DNA of 64,000 bases from Paraburkholderia guartelaensis. GTDB lineage: Bacteria > Pseudomonadota > Gammaproteobacteria > Burkholderiales > Burkholderiaceae. Made by a program: the position numbers and the translations under genes. The notes under the pieces are model-generated. The model was given only the letters and a program-made list of their open reading frames with translations, made no database searches and was not told the origin of the DNA. Within the stretch, counting starts at the first letter, position 1, and each line of letters starts with the position of its first letter. Where the stretch lies: NCBI RefSeq assembly GCF_004353905.1, contig NZ_SMOD01000004.1, forward strand, positions 62,001 to 126,000. The letters run 5' to 3'. Below are positions 37,927 through 46,915 of this stretch, piece by piece.

Positions 37927-38727
37927 ATGCATCCCATGCTCAACATCGCTGTCAAGGCCGCGCGCCGCGCCGGACAGATCATCAACCGCGCGTCGCTCGA
38001 TCTCGACCTCGTGCAGGTCGCGAAGAAGCAGCACAACGATTTCGTCACGGAAGTCGACAAGGCGGCCGAAGCCGCCATCATCGAAACGCTCAAGACCGCC
38101 TACCCCGACCACGCCATCCTCGCCGAGGAATCGGGCCAGTCGGATAACGAGTCCGAGTACCAGTGGATTATCGATCCGCTCGACGGCACCACCAACTTCA
38201 TCCACGGCTTCCAGTACTACTGCGTCTCGATCGCGCTCGCACACAAGGGCCTCGTCACGCAGGCCGTGGTCTATGACCCGACGCGTAACGATCTCTTCAC
38301 CGCATCGCGTGGCCGCGGCGCGTTCCTGAACGACCGCCGCATCCGCGTGGGCCGCCGCGACCGCCTCGCCGACGGCCTGATCGGCACCGGCTTCCCGTTC
38401 CGCGAGAAGGACGGCCTCGACAGCTACTGCGAACTGTTCGCCGAAATGACCAACGCGTGCGCGGGTCTGCGCCGCCCGGGCGCGGCCGCGCTCGATCTGG
38501 CCAACGTCGCCGCCGGCCGCATGGACGGCTTCTTCGAGCAGGGCCTCAATCCGTGGGATGTCGCCGCGGGCGGCCTGCTCGTGACGGAAGCCGGCGGTCT
38601 GATCGGCAACTACACGGGCGATTCGGACTTCCTGCACGTGGGCGAAGTCGTCGCGGGCAACCCGAAGATCTACGCACAGATGGTGCCGATCCTCTCGAAG
38701 TACACGCGCGTCACCAAGGCGGCGTAA
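37927..38727 (+). CDS. suhB: inositol monophosphatase family protein SuhB
   Basis: 266 residues. Mg-dependent phosphatase motifs: Glu67 in [12 protein letters not shown] (83-90), and NPWDVAAG (208-215). In enterobacteria SuhB also joins the rRNA antitermination complex; this is known for E. coli and only inferred here. SD AAGGAT upstream of the ATG. Followed by a strong terminator, so lplT is likely a separate unit. Confidence 0.95.
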   Translation: MHPMLNIAVKAARRAGQIINRASLDLDLVQVAKKQHNDFVTEVDKAAEAAIIETLKTAYPDHAILAEESGQSDNESEYQWIIDPLDGTTNFIHGFQYYCVSIALAHKGLVTQAVVYDPTRNDLFTASRGRGAFLNDRRIRVGRRDRLADGLIGTGFPFREKDGLDSYCELFAEMTNACAGLRRPGAAALDLANVAAGRMDGFFEQGLNPWDVAAGGLLVTEAGGLIGNYTGDSDFLHVGEVVAGNPKIYAQMVPILSKYTRVTKAA

Positions 38728-38817
38728 GCGCCCATGCGCGTCGCGGTGCACGCGTTGTTCCACCGCGACGCATGCAGAGCGCGCGCCAGGTCAGGCCTGG
38801 CCCCCGCATGCGCATCG

Positions 38818-38838
38818 AGCGGCTTCGGCCGCTTTTTT
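38818..38838 (+). terminator. terminator after suhB
   Basis: Stem AGCGGC/GCCGCT with stable TTCG tetraloop, followed by T5. Confidence 0.9.
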
Positions 38839-38882
38839 GTTTCGGCCGTCGCCCTGCTGCAAGAGGACCACGCACGCATCCG

Positions 38883-40181
38883 ATGAAAAAAGGCTTCTAC
38901 ACGATCATCGCCGCGCAGTTCGTGTCGTCGCTCGCCGACAACGCGCTCCTCATCGCGGCGATTGCGCTGCTCACGGTGATTGCTTCGCCCGCCTGGGTCA
39001 CGCCGCTCCTGCAGATCTTTTTCACGATCTCGTATGTGTTGCTCGCGCCTTTCGTGGGCGCGTTTGCCGACGCCCTGCAAAAGCGCCACGTGATGTTCGT
39101 CTCGAACGCGCTCAAGGCGTGCGGCTGTCTGCTGATGATCGCGGGCGTGCATCCGATGATCGCGTATGGCGTGGTCGGCTTCGGCGCGGCGGCTTACTCG
39201 CCTGCAAAGTACGGAATCCTGACGGAATTGCTGCCGGCCGAAAAGCTCATCGCCGCCAATGCGTGGCTCGAATCGGCCACGGTGCTTTCCACCATCGTCG
39301 GCACGATGATGGGCGGCGCACTCGTTTCGACTTACGCCGACCGTTTCGTCACGCGCCATCCGTGGCCGGCAATCCATTCGGCCGCCGACCTCGCGATGCT
39401 CGCCGTGATGATCACGTACGTGTTCGCCGCGATCATCAACATCGGCATTCCCGACACGGGCGCGCGCTACGAGAACCGGCTCAGGGAGCCGGCTCGTCTC
39501 ATGGGCGATTTCACGCATAGCTTCAACGTGCTCTGGACCGACAAGCTCGCGCAGATCGCACTCTGGGTCACGACCCTGATGTGGGGCGCCGCTGTCACGC
39601 TGCAACTGCTCGTGCTCAAGTGGGCCGACGCGAATCTCGGTCTCTCGCTCTCGAAAGCCGCGGTGATGCAGGGTGTGACGGGACTCGGCATCGCGCTCGG
39701 CGCGGGAGCGGCCGCCGCATGGGTGTCGCTGCGCGCCTCACTGCGCGTGCTGCCCGTGGGCGTGCTGTGCGGCGCGGTGGCGATAGGCATGGCGTTCTAT
39801 AGCAAAGGCCTCTTTCCGCAAGGCGTTGGCGTGCGCTTCGGCACGTTCATCGTGCCCTTCTATCTGCTTTTCGCGTACCCGCTGATGGTGCTGCTCGGCG
39901 TGCTCGCCGGTTTCTTCATCGTGCCGATGAACGCCCTGCTCCAGCATCGCGGCGCGACGCTGCTTTCGGCGGGCCATTCGATCGCGGTGCAGAATTTCAA
40001 TCAGAATCTCGCGGTGCTGCTCATGCTCGGCGCGTATGCGCTGCTGCTCACCGCGAAGGTCCCCGTGCAGTGGATCATCGTCGTGTTCGGCCTGTTCGTT
40101 TCCACGATGATCTGGCTCGCCATGCGGCACAGTGCGGCAAACGCGCGCACCGTCGACATGCAGGCGCTGGTGGACGAATGA
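38883..40181 (+). CDS. lplT: lysophospholipid transporter LplT
   Basis: 432 residues, major-facilitator type with about 12 membrane segments. Flips lysophospholipids across the inner membrane for re-acylation. Starts MKKGFYTIIAAQFVSSLADN, the classical LplT N-terminus, with the LLAPFVGAFADALQKRHVM loop. AGAGGA lies 15 bp before the ATG. The acyltransferase Aas usually beside it in enterobacteria is not here. Confidence 0.93.
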   Translation: MKKGFYTIIAAQFVSSLADNALLIAAIALLTVIASPAWVTPLLQIFFTISYVLLAPFVGAFADALQKRHVMFVSNALKACGCLLMIAGVHPMIAYGVVGFGAAAYSPAKYGILTELLPAEKLIAANAWLESATVLSTIVGTMMGGALVSTYADRFVTRHPWPAIHSAADLAMLAVMITYVFAAIINIGIPDTGARYENRLREPARLMGDFTHSFNVLWTDKLAQIALWVTTLMWGAAVTLQLLVLKWADANLGLSLSKAAVMQGVTGLGIALGAGAAAAWVSLRASLRVLPVGVLCGAVAIGMAFYSKGLFPQGVGVRFGTFIVPFYLLFAYPLMVLLGVLAGFFIVPMNALLQHRGATLLSAGHSIAVQNFNQNLAVLLMLGAYALLLTAKVPVQWIIVVFGLFVSTMIWLAMRHSAANARTVDMQALVDE

Positions 40182-40277
40182 CGGAAGCACTGGTGACGGC
40201 GTTAGCCGAAAGGCTGACTTTACATGCAATCGGCGCGCGTTAAACTCACGCCCTGAACCCCTAGCAAGACACCGAGG

Positions 40278-42962
40278 ATGGCTACACACACCGCAGGCGC
40301 AGCCGACATCGCGCAACACACTCCCATGATGCAGCAGTACCTGCGCATCAAGGCCGATCATCCGGGCACGCTCGTGTTCTACCGGATGGGCGACTTCTAC
40401 GAGCTCTTCTTCGAAGACGCCGAGAAGGCCGCGCGCCTGCTCGACCTCACGCTCACGCAGCGCGGGGCCTCGGCGGGCAATCCGATCAAGATGGCGGGCG
40501 TGCCGCATCACGCGGTCGAGCAATATCTCGCGAAGCTCGTGAAACTGGGCGAGTCGGTCGCGATCTGCGAGCAGATCGGCGACCCGGCCACCTCCAAGGG
40601 TCCGGTCGAGCGCAAGGTCGTGCGCGTGGTGACACCCGGCACGCTGACCGACGCAGCCCTCCTTTCCGACAAGAACGACGTCTACCTGATGGCCGTTTGC
40701 CCCGGCCACAACCGGCGCGGCGTGACCGTCAACGTGGGCCTCGCGTGGCTCAATCTCGCCAGCGGCGCATTGCGCCTCGCGGAAGTCGCGCCGGAACAGG
40801 TCGCCACGGCATTCGAGCGCATTCGGCCCGCGGAAATTCTCGTCGCGGAAATGCCGGCGGAAACCGCCGCCTGGGCGCCACCCGCTGGATCGGGTGCGCT
40901 TACACGCGTGCCGGCATGGCACTTCGACGTCGGCTCGGGCAAACAGCGCCTGTGCGACCAACTCGACGTGGCGAGCCTCGACGGCTTCGGCGCGCAAACG
41001 CTCACGAGCGCGTGTGGCGCGGCGGGCGCGCTGCTGCTCTATGCGGCGGCCACGCAGGGCCAGCAACTGCGCCACGTGCGCAGCCTGAAGGTCGAAGCCG
41101 AATCGGAATACATCGGGCTCGATCCGGCCACGCGCCGCAATCTCGAACTCACGGAAACGTTGCGCGGTACCGAATCGCCCACACTCTGCTCGCTGCTCGA
41201 CACGTGCAGTACGGCCATGGGCAGCCGCTTGCTGCGTCACTGGCTCCATCACCCGCCGCGCGAAGCCGCGATCGCGCAAATGCGCCAGCAGGCCATCGGC
41301 GCATTGCTCGAGGCGCCGCCACAAGCGAGCGTCGATACCTTGCGCAGCGCCTTGCGCCAGATCGCCGACGTAGAACGCATTACCGGGCGCCTCGCGCTGC
41401 TTTCCGCGCGCCCGCGCGATCTGTCGAGCCTGCGCGACACCTTTGCGGCCCTGCCCGCGCTACGCGAACAGGTCGCAGCCGCAAGCGGCGCGGCCACGTC
41501 GCTTGCGCACATTGCCGAGGCGCTCGAACCGCCCGCCGAGTGCGCGGCGCTCTTGCAGCGCGCGGTCGCGCCGGAACCGGCAGCGATGGTCCGCGACGGC
41601 GGCGTGATCGCACGTGGCTACGATGCGGATCTCGACGAACTGCGCGACATCTCCGAGAACTGCGGTCAGTTCCTGCTCGACCTCGAAACGCGCGAGCGTA
41701 CACGCACCGGCATCGGCAATCTGCGCGTCGAGTACAACAAGGTGCACGGCTTCTATATCGAAGTCACACGCGGCCAGACCGACAAGGTTCCCGACGACTA
41801 TCGCCGTCGCCAGACGCTCAAGAACGCCGAGCGTTACATCACGCCGGAGCTGAAAACATTCGAGGACAAGGCGCTCTCGGCGCAGGAACGTGCGCTTTCG
41901 CGCGAAAAGGCGCTCTACGACGCGCTGCTGCAGTCGCTGCTGCCATTCATTCCCGACTGCCAGCGCGTGGCCGCTGCACTCGCGGAACTCGACCTGCTCG
42001 CCGCGTTCGCGGAACGCGCCCGCGCGCTCGACTGGAATGCGCCCACGTTTACGGAAACGCCCGGCATCGAAATCGAGCAAGGCCGTCATCCCGTGGTCGA
42101 AGCGCAGGTCGAGCAGTTCATCGCCAACGACTGTCTGCTTTCGGCCGAGCGCAAGCTGCTGCTCATCACCGGCCCGAACATGGGCGGTAAATCGACCTTC
42201 ATGCGCCAGACCGCGCTCATCGCCTTGCTCGCTTACGTGGGCAGCTACGTGCCGGCAAAGCGCGCCAGCTTCGGGCCGATCGACCGCATCTTCACGCGTA
42301 TCGGCGCCGCCGACGATCTCGCGGGCGGCCGCTCGACCTTCATGGTCGAGATGACCGAAGCCGCAGCCATTCTCAACGACGCCACGCCGCAAAGCCTCGT
42401 GCTCATGGATGAGATCGGGCGCGGCACTTCGACGTTCGACGGACTCGCGCTCGCGTGGGCCATCGCGCGGCATCTGCTCGCGCACAACGGTTGCCACACA
42501 CTCTTCGCCACGCACTACTTCGAGCTCACGCAACTGCCGGCCGAATTTGCGCAGGCGGCGAACGTGCATCTTTCAGCCGTCGAGCACGGCCATGGCATCG
42601 TCTTCCTCCATGCGGTGCAGGAAGGCCCGGCGAACCAGAGCTACGGCCTGCAAGTCGCGCAACTCGCGGGTGTGCCCACGGCCGTGATCCGCGCCGCGCG
42701 CAAGCATCTCGTGCATCTGGAACAGCAATCGGCGGGGCAGCCCACGCCGCAGCTCGACCTGTTCGCGGCGCCCGCGGCCGAGTACGAAGACGAGGCGCCA
42801 TTTGTGGAAGATCGCGCCGCGCCGGTTGAAGAGGATCGTGGCGCGTCGCTCGTCGCACAGCGGCTGCGCGAACTCGATCCAAACGAACTGCGCCCGCGCG
42901 ACGCGCTCGACCTGTTGTACGAACTGCATGAGCTGGCCACGGCGCCGGACGCCAAACGCTAA
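40278..42962 (+). CDS. mutS: DNA mismatch repair protein MutS
   Basis: 894 residues. Recognises mispairs and small loops. The N-terminal mismatch-binding Phe-x-Glu motif lies in RMGDFYELF (about residue 38-46). The C-terminal ATPase has Walker [10 protein letters not shown] (about 631-639), Walker [17 protein letters not shown] and the signature [10 protein letters not shown]. The region between 805 and 850 is acidic and somewhat longer than in E. coli before the tetramerisation tail. ATG at 40278; likely single-gene transcript. Confidence 0.97.
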   Translation: MATHTAGAADIAQHTPMMQQYLRIKADHPGTLVFYRMGDFYELFFEDAEKAARLLDLTLTQRGASAGNPIKMAGVPHHAVEQYLAKLVKLGESVAICEQIGDPATSKGPVERKVVRVVTPGTLTDAALLSDKNDVYLMAVCPGHNRRGVTVNVGLAWLNLASGALRLAEVAPEQVATAFERIRPAEILVAEMPAETAAWAPPAGSGALTRVPAWHFDVGSGKQRLCDQLDVASLDGFGAQTLTSACGAAGALLLYAAATQGQQLRHVRSLKVEAESEYIGLDPATRRNLELTETLRGTESPTLCSLLDTCSTAMGSRLLRHWLHHPPREAAIAQMRQQAIGALLEAPPQASVDTLRSALRQIADVERITGRLALLSARPRDLSSLRDTFAALPALREQVAAASGAATSLAHIAEALEPPAECAALLQRAVAPEPAAMVRDGGVIARGYDADLDELRDISENCGQFLLDLETRERTRTGIGNLRVEYNKVHGFYIEVTRGQTDKVPDDYRRRQTLKNAERYITPELKTFEDKALSAQERALSREKALYDALLQSLLPFIPDCQRVAAALAELDLLAAFAERARALDWNAPTFTETPGIEIEQGRHPVVEAQVEQFIANDCLLSAERKLLLITGPNMGGKSTFMRQTALIALLAYVGSYVPAKRASFGPIDRIFTRIGAADDLAGGRSTFMVEMTEAAAILNDATPQSLVLMDEIGRGTSTFDGLALAWAIARHLLAHNGCHTLFATHYFELTQLPAEFAQAANVHLSAVEHGHGIVFLHAVQEGPANQSYGLQVAQLAGVPTAVIRAARKHLVHLEQQSAGQPTPQLDLFAAPAAEYEDEAPFVEDRAAPVEEDRGASLVAQRLRELDPNELRPRDALDLLYELHELATAPDAKR

Positions 42963-43035
42963 GCGTCGCCTCGCGACGCCGCCGCGGCCATCGCAACCAG
43001 CGGGCCGCGGCAGTCCCCGCTCGCGCTATCTGAAC

Positions 43036-44412
43036 ATGATGCGCCGTGCGTCGTGCGTGTTGATGCTGGCTTCGTCACTGGGTTCGCCGCTCGCGGCGTT
43101 CGCACAGGCGCCTCGCTATGCCTTCGCGGTCGTGGCGAACGCGCTCACCTCGCAGTCCGAGGAAGCGTCGGCGCAGCGGCTCATCGATGCCATCGGGCGC
43201 GATCCGCAAATCGCTTTCACGGTCTACGACGGCAATCTCAAAGGCGCACACGAAACCTGTGCCGACCACCTTTACGAGCAACGTCACGACATTCTCGATG
43301 CGTCACGTGCGCCGCTCGTGTTCGTGCCCGGCGAACGGGACTGGGTCACCTGCGGCATGAACGGCTCGGGCGCCTACGATCCCGCCGAGCGGCTCGACTT
43401 CCTGCGCCAGAACTTCTTCTCCGATCCCAACGCGCTCGGCCAAACTCCCTTGACGCTCACGCGCGAGAGCGAAGTCTCACGCTTCCGGCCGTACCGGGAA
43501 AACGTGCGCTGGCAACTTGGCGACACCGTGTTCATCGGCCTGAACGTGCCGGACGGCAACAATCACTATCTCAATGCGGGTGGGCGCAATGGCGAGTTCG
43601 AAGACCGCGTGATCGCCAACGGCTTCTGGCTCGAACATGCGGCCGAGTTTGCGAAGCGCCGCAACGCGCGCGCGATCGTCATCTTCATGCAAGGCAACGC
43701 GATGCCCGAGCACTATGAGCGTCCAGACCGCTTCGCGTGGCTGCGCTTTCATCGTGCACCGCGCGACGGTTACCTCGAATTGCGCCGCAGCCTTGTGAAG
43801 CTCGCCGAGATTTTCCGTGGCCAGATAATCGTCGTGAACGCGGACGACTCGAAGCTCGCACATGGCTTCACGATCGACCAGCCGCTGCGTAACGACAAGG
43901 GCGCAAAGATAGAGAACGTTACGCGCATCGCGTTCTCACTGCGCGATCCGCTCACGCAATGGCTGCAGGTGGACGCCGACATGGCGCGCCGCACGCCGCT
44001 GCGCGTGAGCGTGCGCGATGTACCGAAACATCTGCCGCTGTTGCCCGCGCAGCCGTCGCCGTACACGCCGGGCGTGGGTTCGTCGCCCGCGATGCCGGAA
44101 ATGCCTGAAGTATCGTCGATGCCGGATGTGACCGAGATTCCCGGCATGCCGCAGTCGCCCGACGTCGCGCCCGTGACGCCTGGCGCATCGGGAACCGCCG
44201 TGCCTCCCGGCTTGCCGCCGGCCGGCAACGGCGTGCTGATGCCCGCCTGGCCCACGCAGGGTGGCCAGAATGGCTTAAACGGTCGGAATGATGCGAACGG
44301 CCAGAACGGCCTGGGTGGTGGAAACAGCGGCGGAAGCAATGGCAGCAATGGCCAGCCGCCTGACCGGCTGCAGCCGCCCGGCGCACCGGCGTCAGGCGGC
44401 TTCGTGCAGTGA
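43036..44412 (+). CDS. exported phosphoesterase-like protein of unknown function
   Basis: 458 residues. A signal peptide (SCVLMLASSLGSPLAAFAQA, cleavage after AFA near residue 23) precedes a domain that looks like a degenerate calcineurin-type phosphoesterase: YDGNLKG (64-70) replaces the usual GDN-type loop and VPGERDW (97-103) takes the place of GNHD/E, while the first D-x-H motif is not recognisable. Metal binding is therefore doubtful. From about residue 340 the tail is Pro/Met/Gly/Asn-rich with repeated GLNGRN/GQNG units. Start chosen at ATG 43036 at the head of the signal peptide. It follows mutS by 73 bp. Function unknown. Confidence 0.75.
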   Translation: MMRRASCVLMLASSLGSPLAAFAQAPRYAFAVVANALTSQSEEASAQRLIDAIGRDPQIAFTVYDGNLKGAHETCADHLYEQRHDILDASRAPLVFVPGERDWVTCGMNGSGAYDPAERLDFLRQNFFSDPNALGQTPLTLTRESEVSRFRPYRENVRWQLGDTVFIGLNVPDGNNHYLNAGGRNGEFEDRVIANGFWLEHAAEFAKRRNARAIVIFMQGNAMPEHYERPDRFAWLRFHRAPRDGYLELRRSLVKLAEIFRGQIIVVNADDSKLAHGFTIDQPLRNDKGAKIENVTRIAFSLRDPLTQWLQVDADMARRTPLRVSVRDVPKHLPLLPAQPSPYTPGVGSSPAMPEMPEVSSMPDVTEIPGMPQSPDVAPVTPGASGTAVPPGLPPAGNGVLMPAWPTQGGQNGLNGRNDANGQNGLGGGNSGGSNGSNGQPPDRLQPPGAPASGGFVQ

Positions 44413-44419
44413 TCTGCGA

Positions 44420-44965
44420 TTAGTGCAGGGTGGGTTTCGAGGCGCCTTCGTCGTCGCCGTCTTCTTCGTCTTCGTCGATGATTTCGAGGCCGTCCGCGCC
44501 ATGCGCGTGCTCATGTTCGATTTCGTCTTCGGTGGCCGTGCGCACTTCCTTGACCGTGAGCGCGAAACGCAGCGCCATGCCCGCTAGCGGATGGTTGCCG
44601 TCGAGCACGACCTTGTCTTCCGCGACGTCCGTGACCGTATAGATCAGCGTGTCGAGGTCTTCGTCGCCTTCTTCGGGCGTGCCTTCGAACTGCATGCCGA
44701 CTTCGAGCGGCTCCGGGAAGCGGTTGCGCGGCTCGATCTTCACGAGCTCGGGATCGTATTCCCCGAAAGCGTCCTGCGGCTCAAGCTGGATCTGGGTCTC
44801 GAAGCCCGGCTCCTGCCCGTCCAGCACTTCCTCGATCTTGGGGAACGTGCCATCATAGCCGCCGTGCAGATAGACCATCGGCTCGTCGCTTTCCTCAATC
44901 AGATTGCCCTGCGCATCCGATAGCTTGTAAGCGACCGACACGACGGTGTCCTTTGCAATTTTCAT
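44420..44965 (-). CDS. slyD: FKBP-type peptidyl-prolyl isomerase SlyD
   Basis: 181 residues. Cytosolic folding factor and metallochaperone. The FKBP domain is split by the IF chaperone domain: start VAYKLSDAQGNLIEESDEP, HGGYDGTFPKIEEVLDG, then NHPLAGMALRFALTVKEV. The tail carries HEHAHGADGLEIIDEDEEDG, less His-rich than the E. coli metal-binding tail. ATG at 44965 has GGAGGATCG upstream. Convergent with the preceding gene; its start is only 32 bp from the divergent oxygenase gene. Confidence 0.94.
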   Translation of the reverse strand: MKIAKDTVVSVAYKLSDAQGNLIEESDEPMVYLHGGYDGTFPKIEEVLDGQEPGFETQIQLEPQDAFGEYDPELVKIEPRNRFPEPLEVGMQFEGTPEEGDEDLDTLIYTVTDVAEDKVVLDGNHPLAGMALRFALTVKEVRTATEDEIEHEHAHGADGLEIIDEDEEDGDDEGASKPTLH

Positions 44966-44989
44966 TCGATCCTCCAGATTACAGACCAC

Positions 44990-44995
44990 ATTATA
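44990..44995 (-). promoter_or_regulatory. -10 box of slyD
   Basis: Minus-strand TATAAT lying across the oxygenase start region; the -35 (GTCTGG at 17 bp) is poor. The slyD promoter therefore overlaps the first codons of the divergent gene. Confidence 0.5.
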
Positions 44996-44997
44996 CG

Positions 44998-46230
44998 ATG
45001 CCGAAGCGGTCCCCAGACCACCCGGTGGACGCGCGCAAGCAGCGCTCCTCCCTCCCCCTGGCATGCCCCGCGCCCGATGTTGCCACGCCGCTTCTGGGCG
45101 GCCTGACCCCGGCGCAGTTCATGCGCAAATACTGGCAGAAAAAGCCGCTCTTGATCCGCCAGGCGATTCCCGACATCGAAGCGCCGCTCTCACGTGAAGC
45201 CCTCTTCGCGCTCGCAGACAGCGACGATGTCGAGTCGCGTCTCATCACGCATTTTCGCCGCCGCTGGGCGCTCGAACACGGCCCGTTCTCGCCGGACGAA
45301 CTACCCTCGCCGAAGACCCGCCAGTGGACGCTCCTCGTGCAGGGCGCCGACCTGCACGACGACCGCGCGCGTGCCCTCCTCGAGCGCTTTCGCTTCGCGC
45401 CCGACGCTCGGCTCGACGACCTCATGATCTCCTACGCATCGGACGGCGGCGGTGTCGGCCCGCACTTCGATTCGTATGATGTCTTCTTGCTGCAGGTGCA
45501 CGGCAAGCGCCGCTGGCGCTTTGGCGCACAGCGCGACCTGTCGCTGCAGGAAGGCCTGCCGCTCAAGATTCTCGCGAACTTCCAGCCTGAAGAAGAGTGG
45601 GTGCTTGAGCCGGGCGACATGCTGTACCTGCCGCCGCACATTGCGCACGACGGCATCGCCGAAGGCGAATGCATGACCTGCTCGATCGGCTTTCGTTCTC
45701 CTTCCACGAACGAATTGACGAGCCAGTTTCTTTACTGGCTCGCCGAGCGCGGCGCCGATAGCGGAAACGGCAAGCCCACGCTTTACCGCGACCCCAACCA
45801 GCCGGCCGTGGCGCATCCCGCGCAGCTTCCTCCGGCACTCGTAGAGCGTGTTGGCGACGTGCTTGCTAAAGTGCGCTGGAGCGACGCCGACGTCTCCTCG
45901 TTCGTGGGCTCCTGGCTGTCGGAACCGAAAGCAAATGTCGTGTTCGACGCCCCCGAAAAACCGCTCGACGAAGCGCGTTTCGTTGCGCGAGCGGTAAAAG
46001 ATGGGATAACACTCGACCGCAGGACAATCCTGCTTTACGATTCGCGGTCGTATTACCTGAACGGGGAACAGTACTTGCTCAAAGAGGCAAGAAAGTGGCT
46101 GCCGGCACTGGCCGACAGGCGCTCTATGGACGGGAAACGCTTTGTAACACTCTCACACGATTCGTGTGTGACAGCGTTGCTACACGAGTGGTATCGTGCG
46201 GGCTGGATTCGGACCGGGGTGCTTGCCTAA
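44998..46230 (+). CDS. JmjC/cupin ribosomal oxygenase (YcfD/RoxA-like)
   Basis: 410 residues. 2-oxoglutarate/Fe(II)-dependent hydroxylase; the E. coli relative hydroxylates an Arg of ribosomal protein L16. The iron triad is His156 and Asp158 in GPHFDSYD and His217 in LPPHIAHDG. The JmjC core is preceded by the WQKKPLLIRQA motif and followed by a C-terminal winged-helix-like domain ending LLHEWYRAGWIRTGVL, all typical of this group. The start is uncertain because no ribosome-binding site precedes ATG 44998. Confidence 0.92.
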   Translation: MPKRSPDHPVDARKQRSSLPLACPAPDVATPLLGGLTPAQFMRKYWQKKPLLIRQAIPDIEAPLSREALFALADSDDVESRLITHFRRRWALEHGPFSPDELPSPKTRQWTLLVQGADLHDDRARALLERFRFAPDARLDDLMISYASDGGGVGPHFDSYDVFLLQVHGKRRWRFGAQRDLSLQEGLPLKILANFQPEEEWVLEPGDMLYLPPHIAHDGIAEGECMTCSIGFRSPSTNELTSQFLYWLAERGADSGNGKPTLYRDPNQPAVAHPAQLPPALVERVGDVLAKVRWSDADVSSFVGSWLSEPKANVVFDAPEKPLDEARFVARAVKDGITLDRRTILLYDSRSYYLNGEQYLLKEARKWLPALADRRSMDGKRFVTLSHDSCVTALLHEWYRAGWIRTGVLA

Positions 46231-46301
46231 GCGCTTCGGACTGTTATACCGTACTAAAATAGTGCTTGTATGAGAAAGACAACGTATTGTCCCCGGATTT
46301 G

Positions 46302-46330
46302 TCGACGGTCGATACGAAAGTGCCTATAAT
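46302..46330 (+). promoter_or_regulatory. promoter of the alanine-rich lipoprotein gene
   Basis: TCGACG, 17 bp, perfect TATAAT. Start point near 46337, leaving a leader of about 125 nt. Confidence 0.8.
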
Positions 46331-46462
46331 TTCCGGCCAGGCCGTAGGGAAGATTCACGCTCTTGCAGTGCGTCTCCACCAGCGGCTCAGGTCGGTGTTG
46401 GGGCACATTTACCGGTATTATTTTGCGCTGTTGCTTACCTTTAACCATAAAAGGACGTGATC

Positions 46463-46738
46463 ATGAAGAAATCCCTCCTCGTAGCATCCCTGCTGGCAGC
46501 TGTTGCACTCGCTGCGTGCAACAAGAGCAGCGACCAAGCTGCTGCGCCGGCTAGCGATGCTGCTGCTGCTTCGGCACCGGCTGCTGCTGCTTCGGATTCG
46601 GCAGCTGCTGCTTCGGGCGCTGCTGCTGCTGCGAGCGACGCTGCTGCTTCGGCTACCGCCGCTGCTTCGGACGCTGGCGCTGCTGCTTCGGACGCAGGCG
46701 CTTCGGCTCCGGCTGCTGCTTCGGGCGCAAGCCAGTAA
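46463..46738 (+). CDS. small Ala/Ser-rich lipoprotein
   Basis: 91 residues. A lipoprotein signal (MKKSLLVASLLAAVALAAC, lipobox LAAC, Cys19) followed by a tail that is nearly all Ala, Ser, Asp, Gly and Pro, arranged as loose AAASDA repeats. Such tails are disordered or coiled; the family is like small outer-membrane lipoproteins of Burkholderia. Ala codons are mostly GCT, unlike the GCC/GCG used by neighbours, which may mark high expression or slipped-strand expansion. AAAGGA ribosome-binding site, clear promoter and terminator make it a single-gene unit. Function unknown. Confidence 0.85.
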   Translation: MKKSLLVASLLAAVALAACNKSSDQAAAPASDAAAASAPAAAASDSAAAASGAAAAASDAAASATAAASDAGAAASDAGASAPAAASGASQ

Positions 46739-46850
46739 GTTGCGTTCGCGCGACGCTCACCCGGGGCCTCGGTCCCGGTGGGCATCGCAGCGAATCGCCG
46801 TACGGTCTGCTGCTTGCGTCAAACGCGCTACAGACATCCGGCGGGCAAGC

Positions 46851-46884
46851 AAAAAAGCCACGAACTCACGTTCGTGGCTTTTTT
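46851..46884. terminator. bidirectional terminator between the lipoprotein and dinG genes
   Basis: 14-bp perfect stem AAAAAAGCCACGAA/TTCGTGGCTTTTTT with a six-base loop. Confidence 0.95.
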
Positions 46885-46915
46885 GTTATGCGGCGCGCAT
46901 GAAGCTGCATGAGAC

